DNA of 36,449 nt from Magnetovibrio sp. (GCA_028817665.1 JAPPPF010000298.1:1-36449); one strand, 5' to 3'. Positions 9,042-19,362 are shown, counted from the first letter of the stretch. Numbers and translations: made by a program. The notes: generated by a model not told the origin, from the letters alone.

Positions 9042-9680
9042 ATGCCCGGAACCCTTCAGGTCAGCGCCGACGGCTGGAACGACGGCGAGCGCATTCCCGC
9101 GAAATTCGCCTTTTGCGCCCCCGATCCCGACTCGCACGTGACCATGAGCACCAACATTTCACCCGCCTTGAGTTGGTCCGGCGTGCCGGACGGCACCCGG
9201 AGCTTCGCCATTCTCTGCATCGACGTCGACGTGCCGTCGGCGCCCGACGACGTCAACCAGGAAGGCCGGGAGATCCCCGCCGACCTGCCGCGCGTCGATT
9301 TCTTCCACTGGGTGCTGGTCGACATCGACGGCGACGCCACGGGCATTCCGGAAGGCGCCGATTCCGACGGGATCACCGCCGGCGGCAAGGACGTCGGCGC
9401 CACGGACTACGGGCTCCGCGGGGTCAACAACTACACCGACTGGTTCGCCGGCGACGCTGACATGGGCGGCGATTACGGCGGCTACGACGGGCCCTGTTCG
9501 CCGTGGAACGACTCGATCATCCACCACTACCATTTCCACGTCTACGCGCTGGACGTCGAAAGCCTCGGCCTGTCCGGCAATTTCGGCGGCCCGGAGGTGC
9601 AGGAAGCCATGGAGGGCCACATCCTGGCCGGGGGATCGATCTGCGGCACCTACAACCAGAACCCGCGGCTCGAGGGCTAG
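9042..9680 (+). CDS. YbhB/YbcL family Raf kinase inhibitor-like (PEBP) protein
   Basis: MPGTLQVSADGWNDGERIPAKFAF...NISPALSWSGVPDGTRSFAILCIDVD; AGGAGGAG just upstream of ATG 9042. Confidence 0.88.
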   Translation: MPGTLQVSADGWNDGERIPAKFAFCAPDPDSHVTMSTNISPALSWSGVPDGTRSFAILCIDVDVPSAPDDVNQEGREIPADLPRVDFFHWVLVDIDGDATGIPEGADSDGITAGGKDVGATDYGLRGVNNYTDWFAGDADMGGDYGGYDGPCSPWNDSIIHHYHFHVYALDVESLGLSGNFGGPEVQEAMEGHILAGGSICGTYNQNPRLEG

Positions 9681-9701
9681 TCCGGACGGCCGGCGGCCGT
9701 C

Positions 9702-9962
9702 CTACTCGACCTTGTCGGCCTTCAGCTTGAGGATCGGCTTGCCCGCCTCGTCGACGATGCCGTTGATGTAGGCGACGAAGGTCGCGTCCATGCCGGCCTT
9801 CATCCTGGCGAAGTCGTCCTCGGAAATCTTCACCATGGCGTCCGGTCCGGGCTTTCCGTCGAGATCGACCAGCATTCCGGCGGCCGGCACGTAGTCGTCT
9901 TCGTGCCACTGGCGGGTCTCCACGACCTTGCCGGTCCACTTGATCTTGCGGTTGTCGAGACC
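9702..9962 (-). pseudogene. C-terminal fragment of an unidentified protein, apparently decapitated at the integrase boundary
   Basis: Minus frame LDNRKIKWTGKVVETRQWHEDDYVPAAGMLVDLDGKPGPDAMVKISEDDF...LKLKADKVE*; further upstream the frame runs antisense to the integrase. Confidence 0.5.
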
Positions 9963-10839
9963 GTTCCGCAACCGCGCTTTCGAACGTCTCGCCGATGCCG
10001 ACGTGCCCGTGGGCGACGGAACGAAGAAGGCCGGGGATCTGCCGTTCGCCGCGATGCGCAGAAAAGACGTGCTGGCGCTGCGCGATGCCCTGGCAGAAAC
10101 CCCCAAGGCGGCAAATGAACGAGTTAAGTTACTTCGGCGAATGTTTGAAACCGCCCTCGACAATGAGGACATCGAACACGACCCCATGCACAAGGTGAAG
10201 CTTCTGGAAAGCAGCAACCCGGACGGCATTCACGCCTGGACCCCTGACGAGTTCCAGCAGTACATGGACAAGCATCCGGTGGGCACGCCGGCCCGGCTGG
10301 CATTGGACCTGTTCCTTTATACCGATCAACGGATTTCCGACGTGTACCAGCTTGGCCGTCAGCACGGGCAAAAGAACGGGTGGCTTTATTTCACCCAATT
10401 CAAGGGCCGCAACAAGAGCCCCGTCACCCTGTGGATGCCGATCATTTCAATTTTGCGTCAGTCCATCGACGCGACACCAACGGGTGATCTGACCTACATC
10501 ATCAGCCAGAGAGGCAAGCCCTACCAGTCGGCAAAGAGTTTCGGCAATCGTTTTAGGAAGTGGTGCGACGAAGCCGAGCTTTACCATTGCTCAGCGCATG
10601 GCGTCAGAAAAGGTGCCGCCGCATGGTACGCGGAAATTGGCCTGACCAATCAAATGTTGAAGGCGCTGGGCGGCTGGAAGACCGACAAGGAGGTCCAGCG
10701 TTACACCGAAAGCGCCCGACAAAAAGTCCTGGCGGAAACCGCCGTTGAGATGATCGAAGCGCACATAAAAAGAACGAAAGTGGCGAACCCTGAAGATGAT
10801 GGACAAAAGGTTCGCCAAAAACGGGGGGCAAACCATTGA
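9928..10839 (+). mobile_element. Tyrosine recombinase/phage integrase remnant, catalytic domain retained, N-terminal region lost
   Basis: VLALRDALAETPKAANERVKLLRRMFETA, R box LFLYTDQRISDVYQL, HGVRK box SAHGVRKGAAAW, GGWKTDKEVQRYTE with the Tyr; ends 24 bp before the tRNA-Phe 3' end. The first ~30 residues do not look like an integrase. Confidence 0.85.
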
Positions 10840-10863
10840 AATCATTGAACAGTGAAAAGGTGG

Positions 10864-10939
10864 TGGTGCCCAGGGGCGGAATCGAACCACCGACACCGCG
10901 ATTTTCAGTCGCGTGCTCTACCAACTGAGCTACCTGGGC
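10864..10939 (-). tRNA. tRNA-Phe (GAA)
   Basis: Reverse complement GCCCAGGTAGCTCAGTTGGTAGAGCACGCGACTGAAAATCGCGGTGTCGGTGGTTCGATTCCGCCCCTGGGCACCA folds as a cloverleaf with GAA anticodon and encoded CCA. Confidence 0.97.
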
Positions 10940-11075
10940 ACAGCCTCTTCACGAGTGGCGAGGAGGCGCCGCGAACGCGGCGAACCGCCTGTACGGCGGT
11001 GTTGGCATCGAGGGCTTTTAAAGGAAACGCCGCCGCCTGTCCAGCGCCCGCGGCCGATCAATTTTTCCGCCCGGC

Positions 11076-11282
11076 TCAATCGTCGGGAAAGGCCTCGTCG
11101 TCCAGCTCGGCGGCCTCCTCGGCGGGAATCCGGTAGTCCTCGTTGAGCCACCGCCCGAGGTCCACGTCGGCGCACCGCTTCGAGCAGAACGGCCGGTAGG
11201 ACTGCGCCGCCGGCATGCCGCAAATCGGGCACTTCCGGCCCTTCAGGGGCACCACCTTGGCGGTTTTCCGCGGGCCGCTCAC
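11076..11282 (-). CDS. yacG: DNA gyrase inhibitor YacG family zinc-binding protein (GTG start)
   Basis: KCPICGMPAAQSYRPFCSKRCADVDLGRWLNEDYRIP. Confidence 0.92.
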   Translation of the reverse strand: MSGPRKTAKVVPLKGRKCPICGMPAAQSYRPFCSKRCADVDLGRWLNEDYRIPAEEAAELDDEAFPDD

Positions 11283-12721
11283 GGCGTATCTCCCGTGGCC
11301 GGACGGACCTCGAAGGAATCCCTGGCCAGGCGGTCGTCGGCCACCAGCTCGAGCCCGCCGCCGAGTTTCCGGGCCGCCGTCTCGCGCGCCGCCGCGGCCG
11401 CCCCCTCGAGGGTTTCGATGACCGCCGAATGCGCCGCCAACACCAACCCCGGCGCCGCCGACGCCGACGCCTCGCGGACGACGGCCCGCAACGCCTCGAG
11501 CGCCGTCGACAGGGGCGTGGGAACCGCCGCCGCCGGCCCGCCGAAGATGATCTCCGTCAGGCTGGCGCCCTGGCGGCGGCGGGTCAGCTCGACCAGGCCG
11601 AAGCGCGTGAAGCCGCCGACGAAGGGATGGCAGGGATCGTTGGCCAGGGCCTGGCGCAGGGTCTCCAGGACCTGTTCCTGGTAGCGCTTGTCGCGCATGG
11701 TGATGAAATCGATCACCAACAGCCCGCTCAGGTTCCGCAACTGGATTTGATGGGCGATCTCGCGCGCCGCCTCGTCGTTGACCTCGAAGGCGCCGCGTTC
11801 GCGGTTGCCGCCGCCGGCGGCACCGGCGCTGTTGACGTCGATGGCGGTCAGGGACGAGGTTTCGTCGATGATGATATTGGCTCCGGAAGGGAGGCGCACC
11901 TTGGCCGCGGTGGCTTGGTCGATCATCTCCTCGACCCCTTCCGCCTCGAACACGCCGGCTTCGTCCTTGTGGGCCCGGATCAGGTCCGCGATGTCCGGCA
12001 TCTGCTCGGCCGCGAAGGCCTTCACCCGAGCGCAGACCTCGGCGTCGTCGACGACCACCGCGCCAAGGTCGACGCCGCCCTGTTCGCGCAGGATCCGGCA
12101 GGCCGGCTCGAGGTCGCGGCGCAACACCGCCGGCGCCTTGGCCGCGCCGCGCCGGTCGTCGATCACCGACCATTCGGCGCGGAGCCGCTCGGCCTCCGCC
12201 AGCAGGTCGTCGTCCTCGGCGGCTTCCGCCGCGGTCCTGAGTATGAACCCGCCGGCCGCGTCGTCCTGGCCTTCCATGACGGCGGCGAGGCGGTCGCGCT
12301 CCTCCGCGTCGGCAATCCTCCGGGAAATGGAAATCCCCGGCTGGCCCGGCGTGAAGACGAGGTCGCGGCCGCTCAGCACCGGCCGGGCCGTCAGCTTCGC
12401 GCCCTTCCCCGCCTCAGGATCTCGGGTCACTTGAACGACCACGGCGTCGCCCTCGTTCAGGTAGTCGCCGATCGCGTCGTCGGTGGCGTCGCGGGGCCGC
12501 ACCTCGGCCAGGGCCAGGTATCCCGAGCGCTCCAGCCCGATATCGACGAACGCCGCCTGCAGGTTGTGGATCACCGCCTCGACGCGGCCGAGATAGATGT
12601 CGCCGACCAGGGTTTCCTGGCCGTCCCGGTGCAGGGTCAGCCCGGTCAGCTCGCCGTCGCTCAACTCGGCGATCCGCACCTCACCGGGGCTGCACGAGAT
12701 CAGGATCCGGATATCGCTCAT
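11279..12721 (-). CDS. rng: Ribonuclease E/G family (RNase G-like)
   Basis: GDIYLGRVEAVIHNLQAAFVDIGLERSGYL (S1-like), LTAIDVNSAGAAGG, GLLVIDFITMRDKRYQEQVL. Confidence 0.93.
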   Translation of the reverse strand: MSDIRILISCSPGEVRIAELSDGELTGLTLHRDGQETLVGDIYLGRVEAVIHNLQAAFVDIGLERSGYLALAEVRPRDATDDAIGDYLNEGDAVVVQVTRDPEAGKGAKLTARPVLSGRDLVFTPGQPGISISRRIADAEERDRLAAVMEGQDDAAGGFILRTAAEAAEDDDLLAEAERLRAEWSVIDDRRGAAKAPAVLRRDLEPACRILREQGGVDLGAVVVDDAEVCARVKAFAAEQMPDIADLIRAHKDEAGVFEAEGVEEMIDQATAAKVRLPSGANIIIDETSSLTAIDVNSAGAAGGGNRERGAFEVNDEAAREIAHQIQLRNLSGLLVIDFITMRDKRYQEQVLETLRQALANDPCHPFVGGFTRFGLVELTRRRQGASLTEIIFGGPAAAVPTPLSTALEALRAVVREASASAAPGLVLAAHSAVIETLEGAAAAARETAARKLGGGLELVADDRLARDSFEVRPATGDTP

Positions 12722-12724
12722 GGT

Positions 12725-13306
12725 TCAGGGCCGCAATGGTACGCCGAGGCCTTTCAGCAAGGCCAGCGTTTCATGCAGCGGCAGGCCGACGACGTTGCTG
12801 TAGGACCCGTTGATCCGCGTCACGAATCCGCCGGCGCGCCCCTGGATGGCGTAGGCGCCGGCCTTGCCCTTCCACTCGCCGCTGGCCAGGTATTCGTCGA
12901 TCTCGGCGGCGCTCAGCCGCTTGACGCTGACCTGGGTCATCACCAGCCGCGCGTGGCTCCGGCCGTCGGGGCCGACGAGGCTGACGCCGCCGTAGACGCG
13001 GTGGCGGCGGCCCGAGAGCAGACTGAGATGGCGACGGGCCGCCTCGGCGTCGGCCGGCTTGTCGAGGATGCGCCGCCCGCAGGCGACGACCGTATCGGCG
13101 CCGAGAACGAAATCGCCCGGGAAATCCGCCGCCACCGCGCGCGCCTTGGCCTCGGCCAGGCGGCCCGCCAGGTGGCGCGGCAATTCACCGGTTTCCGGGG
13201 TCTCGTCGATATCGGCGGCGGCGACCTCGGCCGGCTCGATGCCGAGCTGCGCCAGCAACGCCGCGCGCCGGGGCGAGCTTGAGGCGAGGATGAGGCGGCC
13301 GGTCAC
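12725..13306 (-). CDS. maf: Maf-family nucleoside triphosphate pyrophosphatase
   Basis: LILASSSPRRAALLAQLGI and VLGADTVVACGRRILDKPADAEAARRHLSLLSGRRHRVYG. Confidence 0.93.
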   Translation of the reverse strand: MTGRLILASSSPRRAALLAQLGIEPAEVAAADIDETPETGELPRHLAGRLAEAKARAVAADFPGDFVLGADTVVACGRRILDKPADAEAARRHLSLLSGRRHRVYGGVSLVGPDGRSHARLVMTQVSVKRLSAAEIDEYLASGEWKGKAGAYAIQGRAGGFVTRINGSYSNVVGLPLHETLALLKGLGVPLRP

Positions 13307-13318
13307 GCGGCCAGCTCC

Positions 13319-13537
13319 TTACTTGTAGCGGAAAGTGATGCGACCCTTGGTCAGGTCGTAGGGGGTCATCTCCACGTTGACACGGTCGCCGGCGAGCACC
13401 CGGATGCGGTGCTTGCGCATTTTCCCCGCCGTGTGGGCGAGGATTTCATGCTCGTTGTCGAGCTTCACCCGGAACATGGCGTTCGGGAGGATCTCGGTGA
13501 CCGTGCCCGTGAATTCTAGCGGCTCTTCCTTGGCCAT
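13319..13537 (-). CDS. infA: Translation initiation factor IF-1
   Basis: [72 protein letters not shown]. Confidence 0.98.
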   Translation of the reverse strand: MAKEEPLEFTGTVTEILPNAMFRVKLDNEHEILAHTAGKMRKHRIRVLAGDRVNVEMTPYDLTKGRITFRYK

Positions 13538-13653
13538 AACTCACTCATCGTTGTTCGCGATCGCGCATAAAGATGCCGTCAAATCGGCCTGGGTCAAGCG
13601 TTTTCCCCGTTTCGGCGCCCGATTCCCCGGGATTCGCCGAGGAATTTCGGTCC

Positions 13654-14100
13654 TCAGGTGTCGACCGCGCTGGTCAGGGGGAACCGGTCCTTGATCCGCT
13701 GCATGAGTTGGTCGCGGACCTGCCTGTAGGCCTCCAACCGCCGCTCGCGGTCCTCCGAATCGATGACCGACGGGTCGAAGGTGTTCCAGAATTCGATGTC
13801 GCAGGCCATCACCCGGGTCATCTCGACGGCCCGGTGCTGGGCCTCCGGCGACAGCGGAATGACGAGGTCGTAGTAGTTATCCTCGAGATCGTCGAAGGTC
13901 TTGGCGTTGTGGCGGCTCACGTCGATGCCGATCTCGTCCATCACGGAGATCGCGTAGCCGTCGATATCGAGGGAGCGGACGCCGACGGAATCGACATAGA
14001 TACGGGTACCGTGCAGGAACTTGAGGATCGATTCCGCCATCGGCGAGCGCACCGAATTCATGGTGCAGGCGAACAGAACCGCTGACGGCAGATCCACCAT
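13654..14100 (-). CDS. Low-molecular-weight protein tyrosine phosphatase / ArsC-like family
   Basis: VLFACTMNSVRSPMAE (CX5R loop), DLVIPLSPEAQ. Confidence 0.88.
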   Translation of the reverse strand: MVDLPSAVLFACTMNSVRSPMAESILKFLHGTRIYVDSVGVRSLDIDGYAISVMDEIGIDVSRHNAKTFDDLEDNYYDLVIPLSPEAQHRAVEMTRVMACDIEFWNTFDPSVIDSEDRERRLEAYRQVRDQLMQRIKDRFPLTSAVDT

Positions 14101-14107
14101 GGCAGTC

Positions 14108-14581
14108 CTAGGCCCTGATGTGCAGCACGCAAACCAGCGTGAACAGACGCCGCGCCGTCGGCCGGTCCATGGTCACGTTCTCGGCCATCCGGTCCTTCAA
14201 CAGCTCGGCGCCCTCGTTGTGCAGGCCGCGCCGCGCCATGTCGATGGCCTCGATCTGCGACGGCGTCTTGGTCTTGATCGCCTCGAAATAGCTGTCGCAG
14301 ATCATGAAGTAATCCTTGACCGTCTTACGGAACACGCTGATCGGCAACGAGAACCGCTCCAACGGGCTGTCATCCTCGTGGCGGACGTCGAAGATCAGGC
14401 GGTTCTCCTCGATGCCCAGGTGCAGGCCGTAGGGGCCGTCGGCGCCGTCGACCAGCTCGAATTCGTTGTCCTCCAGCAGATCGAAGATCGCGACCTTGCG
14501 TTCGTGCTCGACCTGGGGCGAGCGCCGGACGACCGACTTCTCGTCGAGTTGGATGCTGGAAATGCGGTTGGTGTCGGCCAC
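14108..14581 (-). CDS. UPF0262 family protein
   Basis: RISSIQLDEKSVVRRSPQVEHERKVAIFDLLEDNEFE... and position next to hisD, as common in Alphaproteobacteria. Confidence 0.85.
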   Translation of the reverse strand: MADTNRISSIQLDEKSVVRRSPQVEHERKVAIFDLLEDNEFELVDGADGPYGLHLGIEENRLIFDVRHEDDSPLERFSLPISVFRKTVKDYFMICDSYFEAIKTKTPSQIEAIDMARRGLHNEGAELLKDRMAENVTMDRPTARRLFTLVCVLHIRA

Positions 14582-14596
14582 GAGCGGAACCCGAAT

Positions 14597-15895
14597 TCAG
14601 TCCGCGCGGTTGAGGCGGATCGCAACCGAGAGCGCGTGCGCATCCAGGCCCTCGGCGCGGGCCAGCGTGACCGCCGCCGGCCCGATGGCGTTCAGGCCTT
14701 CGCTGGAGCACTCGATCATCGAGGTGCGTTTCAGGAAATCGAGCACGCCGAGGCCCGAGGAGAACCGCGCTGAGCGCGCCGTCGGCAGGACGTGGTTGGG
14801 GCCGGCCAGGTAATCGCCGAGCGCCTCGGGCACGAAGCGGCCCATGAAGATGGCGCCGGCGTTGCGGATCCGCATGGCCAGATCGCGGGCGTTCTCGGCG
14901 GCGATCTCGAGATGCTCCGGCGCCAGCCGGTCGATCAGCGGCACGGCGTCGGCCAGCGTCGGCACCGTGATGACGGCGCCGTAGGTGCGCCAGCTCGCGC
15001 CCGCCGTCTCGGACCGGGGCAGCGTCGTCAGGTGGCCGTCGACGGCGTCGGTGACGGCGTCGGCGAACGCCGCGTCGTCGGTGATCAGGATCGCCTGCGC
15101 GGCGGTGTCGTGCTCGGCCTGGGAGAGCAGGTCGGCGGCGATCCAGGCCGGATCGTTGGCGCCGTCGGCGAGCACCAGGATCTCCGACGGGCCGGCGATC
15201 ATGTCGATGCCGACGGTGCCGTAGACCTGCCGCTTGGCCGCCGCCACGTAGGCGTTGCCCGGCCCGACGATCTTGTCGACGGCGGCGATGGTCTCGGTGC
15301 CGTAGGCCAGCGCGCCGACGGCCTGGGCGCCGCCGATCCGGTAGATCTCGTCGACGCCGGCGATTTCCGCCGCCGCCAGGACCAGCGGATTGACCACGCC
15401 GTCCGGCGTCGGCACGACCATGACGAGGCGCTCGACGCCCGCGACCTTGGCCGGAACCGCGTTCATCAGCACCGAAGAGGGATAAGCGGCGGTGCCGCCC
15501 GGAACGTAAAGGCCGGCGGCGCCGACCGGCGTCCACCGGTATCCCAGGCGCAGGCCCTGCGGGTCCGTGTGATCCAGGTCGTCGGGCGTCTGGCGGGCGT
15601 GAAAATCGCGGATCCGTTCGGCCGCCAGTTCGAGCGCCGCCACCGTTTCGGGCTCGCAGGCGGTCCGCGCCGCGGCGATCTCCGCGGCCGGGAACCGCAG
15701 CGTCGCCGGGCTCACCTCGAACCGGTCGAACTTGCGGGTCGCCTCGACCACCGCCGCGTCGCCCCGGACCCTGACGTCGTCGAGGATCGCGGCGACCGCG
15801 TCGTTGACGTCGGCCTCGGTCTCGCGTTTCTCGTTCAGCAGGGCCTCGAAGGCGGCGCCGAACCCGGGATCGAGGGAATCAAGCCGCCTCGGCAT
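14597..15895 (-). CDS. hisD: Histidinol dehydrogenase
   Basis: [62 protein letters not shown]. Confidence 0.97.
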   Translation of the reverse strand: MPRRLDSLDPGFGAAFEALLNEKRETEADVNDAVAAILDDVRVRGDAAVVEATRKFDRFEVSPATLRFPAAEIAAARTACEPETVAALELAAERIRDFHARQTPDDLDHTDPQGLRLGYRWTPVGAAGLYVPGGTAAYPSSVLMNAVPAKVAGVERLVMVVPTPDGVVNPLVLAAAEIAGVDEIYRIGGAQAVGALAYGTETIAAVDKIVGPGNAYVAAAKRQVYGTVGIDMIAGPSEILVLADGANDPAWIAADLLSQAEHDTAAQAILITDDAAFADAVTDAVDGHLTTLPRSETAGASWRTYGAVITVPTLADAVPLIDRLAPEHLEIAAENARDLAMRIRNAGAIFMGRFVPEALGDYLAGPNHVLPTARSARFSSGLGVLDFLKRTSMIECSSEGLNAIGPAAVTLARAEGLDAHALSVAIRLNRAD

Positions 15896-16553
15896 CGACA
15901 GCCTCCCCGAACCGCCCGATCCAATCGTTGATCTCCGCTGAGCGCGTCTTCCAGGCCGCCCGGTTGACGGTCAGGCGCGACGTGATCTCGCAGATCGTCT
16001 CGATCTCGACCAGGCCGTTGGCCTTCAAGGTCGCCCCGGTGGACACCAGGTCGACGATCCGCCGGCACAGGCCGAGCTGCGGCGCCAGCTCCATGGCGCC
16101 GTTGAGCTTGATGCAGTCGGCCTGGACGCCGCGCCGGGCGAAATGCCGCCGGGTGATGCCTGGATACTTGGTCGCGACCCGGACCGAACTCCAGCGCGCC
16201 GGATCGTCGTCGCCGGCGAAATCGGCGGGCTCCGCCACGGAAATCCGGCAATGCCCGACGTCGAGATCGAGCGGCGCGTAGATCTCCTGGTAATCGAACT
16301 CCATCAGCACGTCGTTGCCGGCGACGCCCAGGTGCGCGCCGCCGAAGGCGACGAAGGTGGCCACGTCGAAGCTGCGGACCCGAATGACGTCGAGCCCTGG
16401 GATGTTGGTGGTGAACCGGAGCTGGCGCGCGTCCGCGTCGTCGAACGCCGCCTCGGGTTCGATGCCGGCGCGCCTGACGATGGGCATGACCTCCTTGAGG
16501 ATTCGTCCTTTCGGCAGCGCCAGGACCAGTTTCTCGTTCGAAACGGCGTCCAT
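15879..16553 (-). CDS. hisG: ATP phosphoribosyltransferase catalytic subunit
   Basis: [49 protein letters not shown]; overlaps hisD start by 17 bp. Confidence 0.96.
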   Translation of the reverse strand: MDAVSNEKLVLALPKGRILKEVMPIVRRAGIEPEAAFDDADARQLRFTTNIPGLDVIRVRSFDVATFVAFGGAHLGVAGNDVLMEFDYQEIYAPLDLDVGHCRISVAEPADFAGDDDPARWSSVRVATKYPGITRRHFARRGVQADCIKLNGAMELAPQLGLCRRIVDLVSTGATLKANGLVEIETICEITSRLTVNRAAWKTRSAEINDWIGRFGEAVDAEAA

Positions 16554-16646
16554 GTCCGTTAAGTCCGTATAATTAACCGCTTTCGCGGCATTAATAGAGG
16601 GTTTTCCCGGCGTTCTCTAGCGATTGTTCGGGTCCGGATCGGACCA

Positions 16647-17933
16647 TCACTCGGCGGCGCGCTCGATGGCGGCGCCGCATCCGGCCAATTTCTCCTCGAG
16701 CCGCTCATAGCCGCGGTCCAGGTGGTAGACCCGGTTGACCACCGTCTCGCCCTGCGCCGCCAGGCCGGCCAGGATCAGCGATACCGAGGCCCGGAGATCG
16801 GTGGCCATCACCGGCGCGCCGGACAGGGCGCCGACGCCGCGGATGATGGCCGAGGCGCCGTGGACGTTGATGTCGGCGCCCATCCGGCAAAGCTCGGGCA
16901 CATGCATGAAGCGGTTCTCGAAAATCGTCTCGGTGACCATCGAGGCGCCCTCGGAGACCGCCATCAGGGTCATGAACTGGGCCTGCATGTCGGTGGGAAA
17001 GCCGGGAAACGGCTCGGTCATCAGGTCGACGCCCTTCAACGGGCCGTTGGTCCGGCTGACGCGGATGCCGTCGGTCTCCTCGACGAAGGTGACGCCGGCG
17101 CGGCCGAGCAACTCGATCACCGATTCGATGAGCTCTGCCCGGGTGCCCTTGAGGTACAGCTCGCCGCCGGTGATCGCCGCGGCGACGGCGTAGCTGCCGG
17201 TCTCGATGCGGTCGGGCAGCACCGCGTAGTCGGCGCCGCCGAGCGCGTCGACGCCCTCGACCTTCAAGGTATCGGTGCCGATACCTTCGATCTTGGCGCC
17301 CATGGCGACCAGGCAGTTGGCCAGGTCGGCGACCTCGGGCTCGCGCGCCGCGTTGCCGATGACGGTCTCGCCGTCGGCCAAGACCGCGGCCATCAGGATG
17401 TTCTCCGTGCCGCCGACGGTGACCATGGGAAAGACCACGTGGCCGCCCTTCAGGCCCTTCGGCGCCTGGGCGTTGACGTAACCCTCGGCGAGCTCGATCT
17501 CGGCGCCCAGCTGTTCGAGCGCCTTCAAGTGCAGGTCCACCGGCCGGGTGCCGATGGCGCAGCCGCCCGGCAACGACACCCGCGCCTCGCCGACGCGCGC
17601 CAGCAAAGGCCCCAACACCAGGACCGAGGCGCGCATCTTGCGGACCAGGTCGTAGGGCGCCGTGGTCTCGGAGATCCGCGACGCCGTCAAGTCGAGGACC
17701 CGGCCCATGTTGCCGCCGCTCGGCGCGGCGCCGTTCATGGAGATCTCGACGCCCAGCTCGCCGAGGAGATGCGCCATCGACGAGATGTCGGCCAGGTGCG
17801 GCAGGTTGGAGAGGCTGAGCGTGCCTTCGGTGAGCAAGGACGCCGCCATCAGCGGCAGCGCCGCGTTCTTGGCGCCGCTGATGGGTATTTCGCCGTTCAA
17901 CGGTTTGCCGCCGATGATTCGAATTTGATCCAT
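16647..17933 (-). CDS. murA: UDP-N-acetylglucosamine 1-carboxyvinyltransferase
   Basis: [66 protein letters not shown]. Confidence 0.98.
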   Translation of the reverse strand: MDQIRIIGGKPLNGEIPISGAKNAALPLMAASLLTEGTLSLSNLPHLADISSMAHLLGELGVEISMNGAAPSGGNMGRVLDLTASRISETTAPYDLVRKMRASVLVLGPLLARVGEARVSLPGGCAIGTRPVDLHLKALEQLGAEIELAEGYVNAQAPKGLKGGHVVFPMVTVGGTENILMAAVLADGETVIGNAAREPEVADLANCLVAMGAKIEGIGTDTLKVEGVDALGGADYAVLPDRIETGSYAVAAAITGGELYLKGTRAELIESVIELLGRAGVTFVEETDGIRVSRTNGPLKGVDLMTEPFPGFPTDMQAQFMTLMAVSEGASMVTETIFENRFMHVPELCRMGADINVHGASAIIRGVGALSGAPVMATDLRASVSLILAGLAAQGETVVNRVYHLDRGYERLEEKLAGCGAAIERAAE

Positions 17934-18033
17934 GTGACGCCCTGCGGATTGACCCCGATCGGATGCGAGAGCTTTTAAATGAAGCGCCCGCCGGCCTCAA
18001 GGTATCGACTGCAATAATGGCGAAGTTAGGGCG

Positions 18034-18219
18034 CTAGTCCGGGTTCTCGTCCGCGTCGGCGGCGGCGACGTCGGGCTCGCCGCCGCGCGCCCGGGCTTGC
18101 GCCTTGCGTTTCGCCAGGTTGGCCCGCAAGGCGCCGGCCAGGCGCGCGTCGCGGCCGGCCTTGCCGTTCGGCGCCGCCGGCGCCGGGCCGTCTTCATCGG
18201 TTTTCCGCCACTTCGCCAC
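18034..18219 (-). CDS. Small conserved-type hypothetical protein
   Basis: GTG start: AKWRKTDEDGPAPAAPNGKAGRDARLAGALRANLAKRKAQARARGGEPD; basic helix DARLAxALRANLxKRKAQARAR looks like a family seen in Alphaproteobacteria (recollection, unverified). Confidence 0.6.
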   Translation of the reverse strand: MAKWRKTDEDGPAPAAPNGKAGRDARLAGALRANLAKRKAQARARGGEPDVAAADADENPD

Positions 18220-18361
18220 CCCTATCGCCCTCCGGATTAACGCCGCCCAATCGTGGGGGCCCGCCGCCCACCGGTCAAGGGATTGGCTCACCGCCGCGAC
18301 GCCGACGGCGGTGCTTGCGCGGGCGAGCGGCGTATGGCATTTTGCGCCCGCTTCTCCCGAT

Positions 18362-18436
18362 GCCGCGGTAGCTCAGGGGTAGAGCACGCCCTTGGTAAGG
18401 GCGGGGTCGGTGGTTCAATTCCACTCCGCGGCACCA
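18362..18436 (+). tRNA. tRNA-Thr (GGT)
   Basis: GCCGCGGTAGCTCAGGGGTAGAGCACGCCCTTGGTAAGGGCGGGGTCGGTGGTTCAATTCCACTCCGCGGCACCA; anticodon GGT in loop TTGGTAA. Confidence 0.97.
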
Positions 18437-18519
18437 TTTTTCCCTTTATATTCAAAGCACTTACGACGGTTCCGCCAAAACGGCACTATGCAGAACACTG
18501 CATAAACATGCACGCTTTC

Positions 18520-18550
18520 CCGGGGGAAATCCGGGGGAAAACCGGGGGAG
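18520..18550. repeat. Three tandem copies of CCGGGGGA(A/G) at exact 11-bp spacing
   Basis: CCGGGGGAAAT / CCGGGGGAAAA / CCGGGGGAG starting at 18520, 18531, 18542. Confidence 0.8.
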
Positions 18551-18576
18551 GCGTTTTCGGTCCGTTCCCAGCCAGC

Positions 18577-19362
18577 CTAGCGAGTTCTCAGAAGCGAGCG
18601 CCAACCTGGCCCAACCACCCCCGCTTCTGCCCTCTCACGAACGCAGCAATTCCCGGTTTTCCTGCACTTCTGGAACTCGGCTTTTACCCACGGAACCCCC
18701 AACGGGTTCTGGCGGGACGTTCTGTGATTCCACGCAACCCCGACCCGGGCCCGCTCGCCGACGATCCGCACGCTGCCGTCGAGCACGTAGTGGACGCCGA
18801 GCTCGCGGCCGACGGTCTTCACGTCGACGTTCCGATCCTTGTAGGTGAACGACGAATTGCGCGCGATGACGAAGAAGGACCGGGCGTTCGACAGCGCCAT
18901 GATGATGTCCTCGCAGATACCGTCGGTGAAGTAGTCCCGCGCCGCGTCGCCGCTCAGGTTGACGAAGGGCAGGACGGCGATGGACGGTCTGTCGGGAAGC
19001 GCCGGGCCCGGCGCGTCGGGTTCCGCCGGCATGGCTTCGACCTTGTCCGCGGCGCCGGCCGTCACGTCCGCGACGAATCGGAAACCGCGGTGCGGCGCGG
19101 TCCGGATCACCGCTTGCGCGCGGCCGTCGTCGCCGATGGCGCGCCGCGCCGCGTTGATGCGGGTGCTCAGGGTCGCGTCGGAGACGATCCGGCCCCGCCA
19201 CACGGTATCGATCAGCTCGTCCTTGCTGACGACCCGCTCGCGGTTCTCGATCAGGTGCAGGAGGAGGCTGAAGACCTGCGGCTCGACGGCGATGGGATCG
19301 GCGCCGCACCAAAGCTCGAGCCGGTCCGCATCCAATCTGTAGCTGCCAAACTCGTAAATCAC
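18577..19362 (-). pseudogene. OmpR/CadC-type winged-helix regulator with TolB-like segment, C-terminally truncated
   Basis: VIYEFGSYRLDADRLELWCGADPIAVEPQVFSLLLHLIENRERVVSKDELIDTVWRGRIVSDATLSTRINAARRAIGDDG...RPSIAVLPFVNLSGDAARDYFTDGICEDIIMALSNARSFFVIARNSSFTYK...; family-like sequence stops near GERARVGVA, then unrelated residues. Confidence 0.75.

Noticed and set aside
11429-13282. 617-aa plus-strand ORF across rng and maf
   Set aside because: Antisense shadow ORF of two well-supported minus-strand genes; no recognisable domains.
16568-16588. TATAAT on the plus strand and CCGC-TTTC-GCGG hairpin between hisG and murA
   Set aside because: No plus-strand gene or terminator follows; hairpin is 4 bp only. 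Region is more simply the hisG promoter/leader.
18437-18735. Coding remnant of an integrase after tRNA-Thr
   Set aside because: No recombinase motif in any frame; only non-coding repeats and low-similarity translation were visible.
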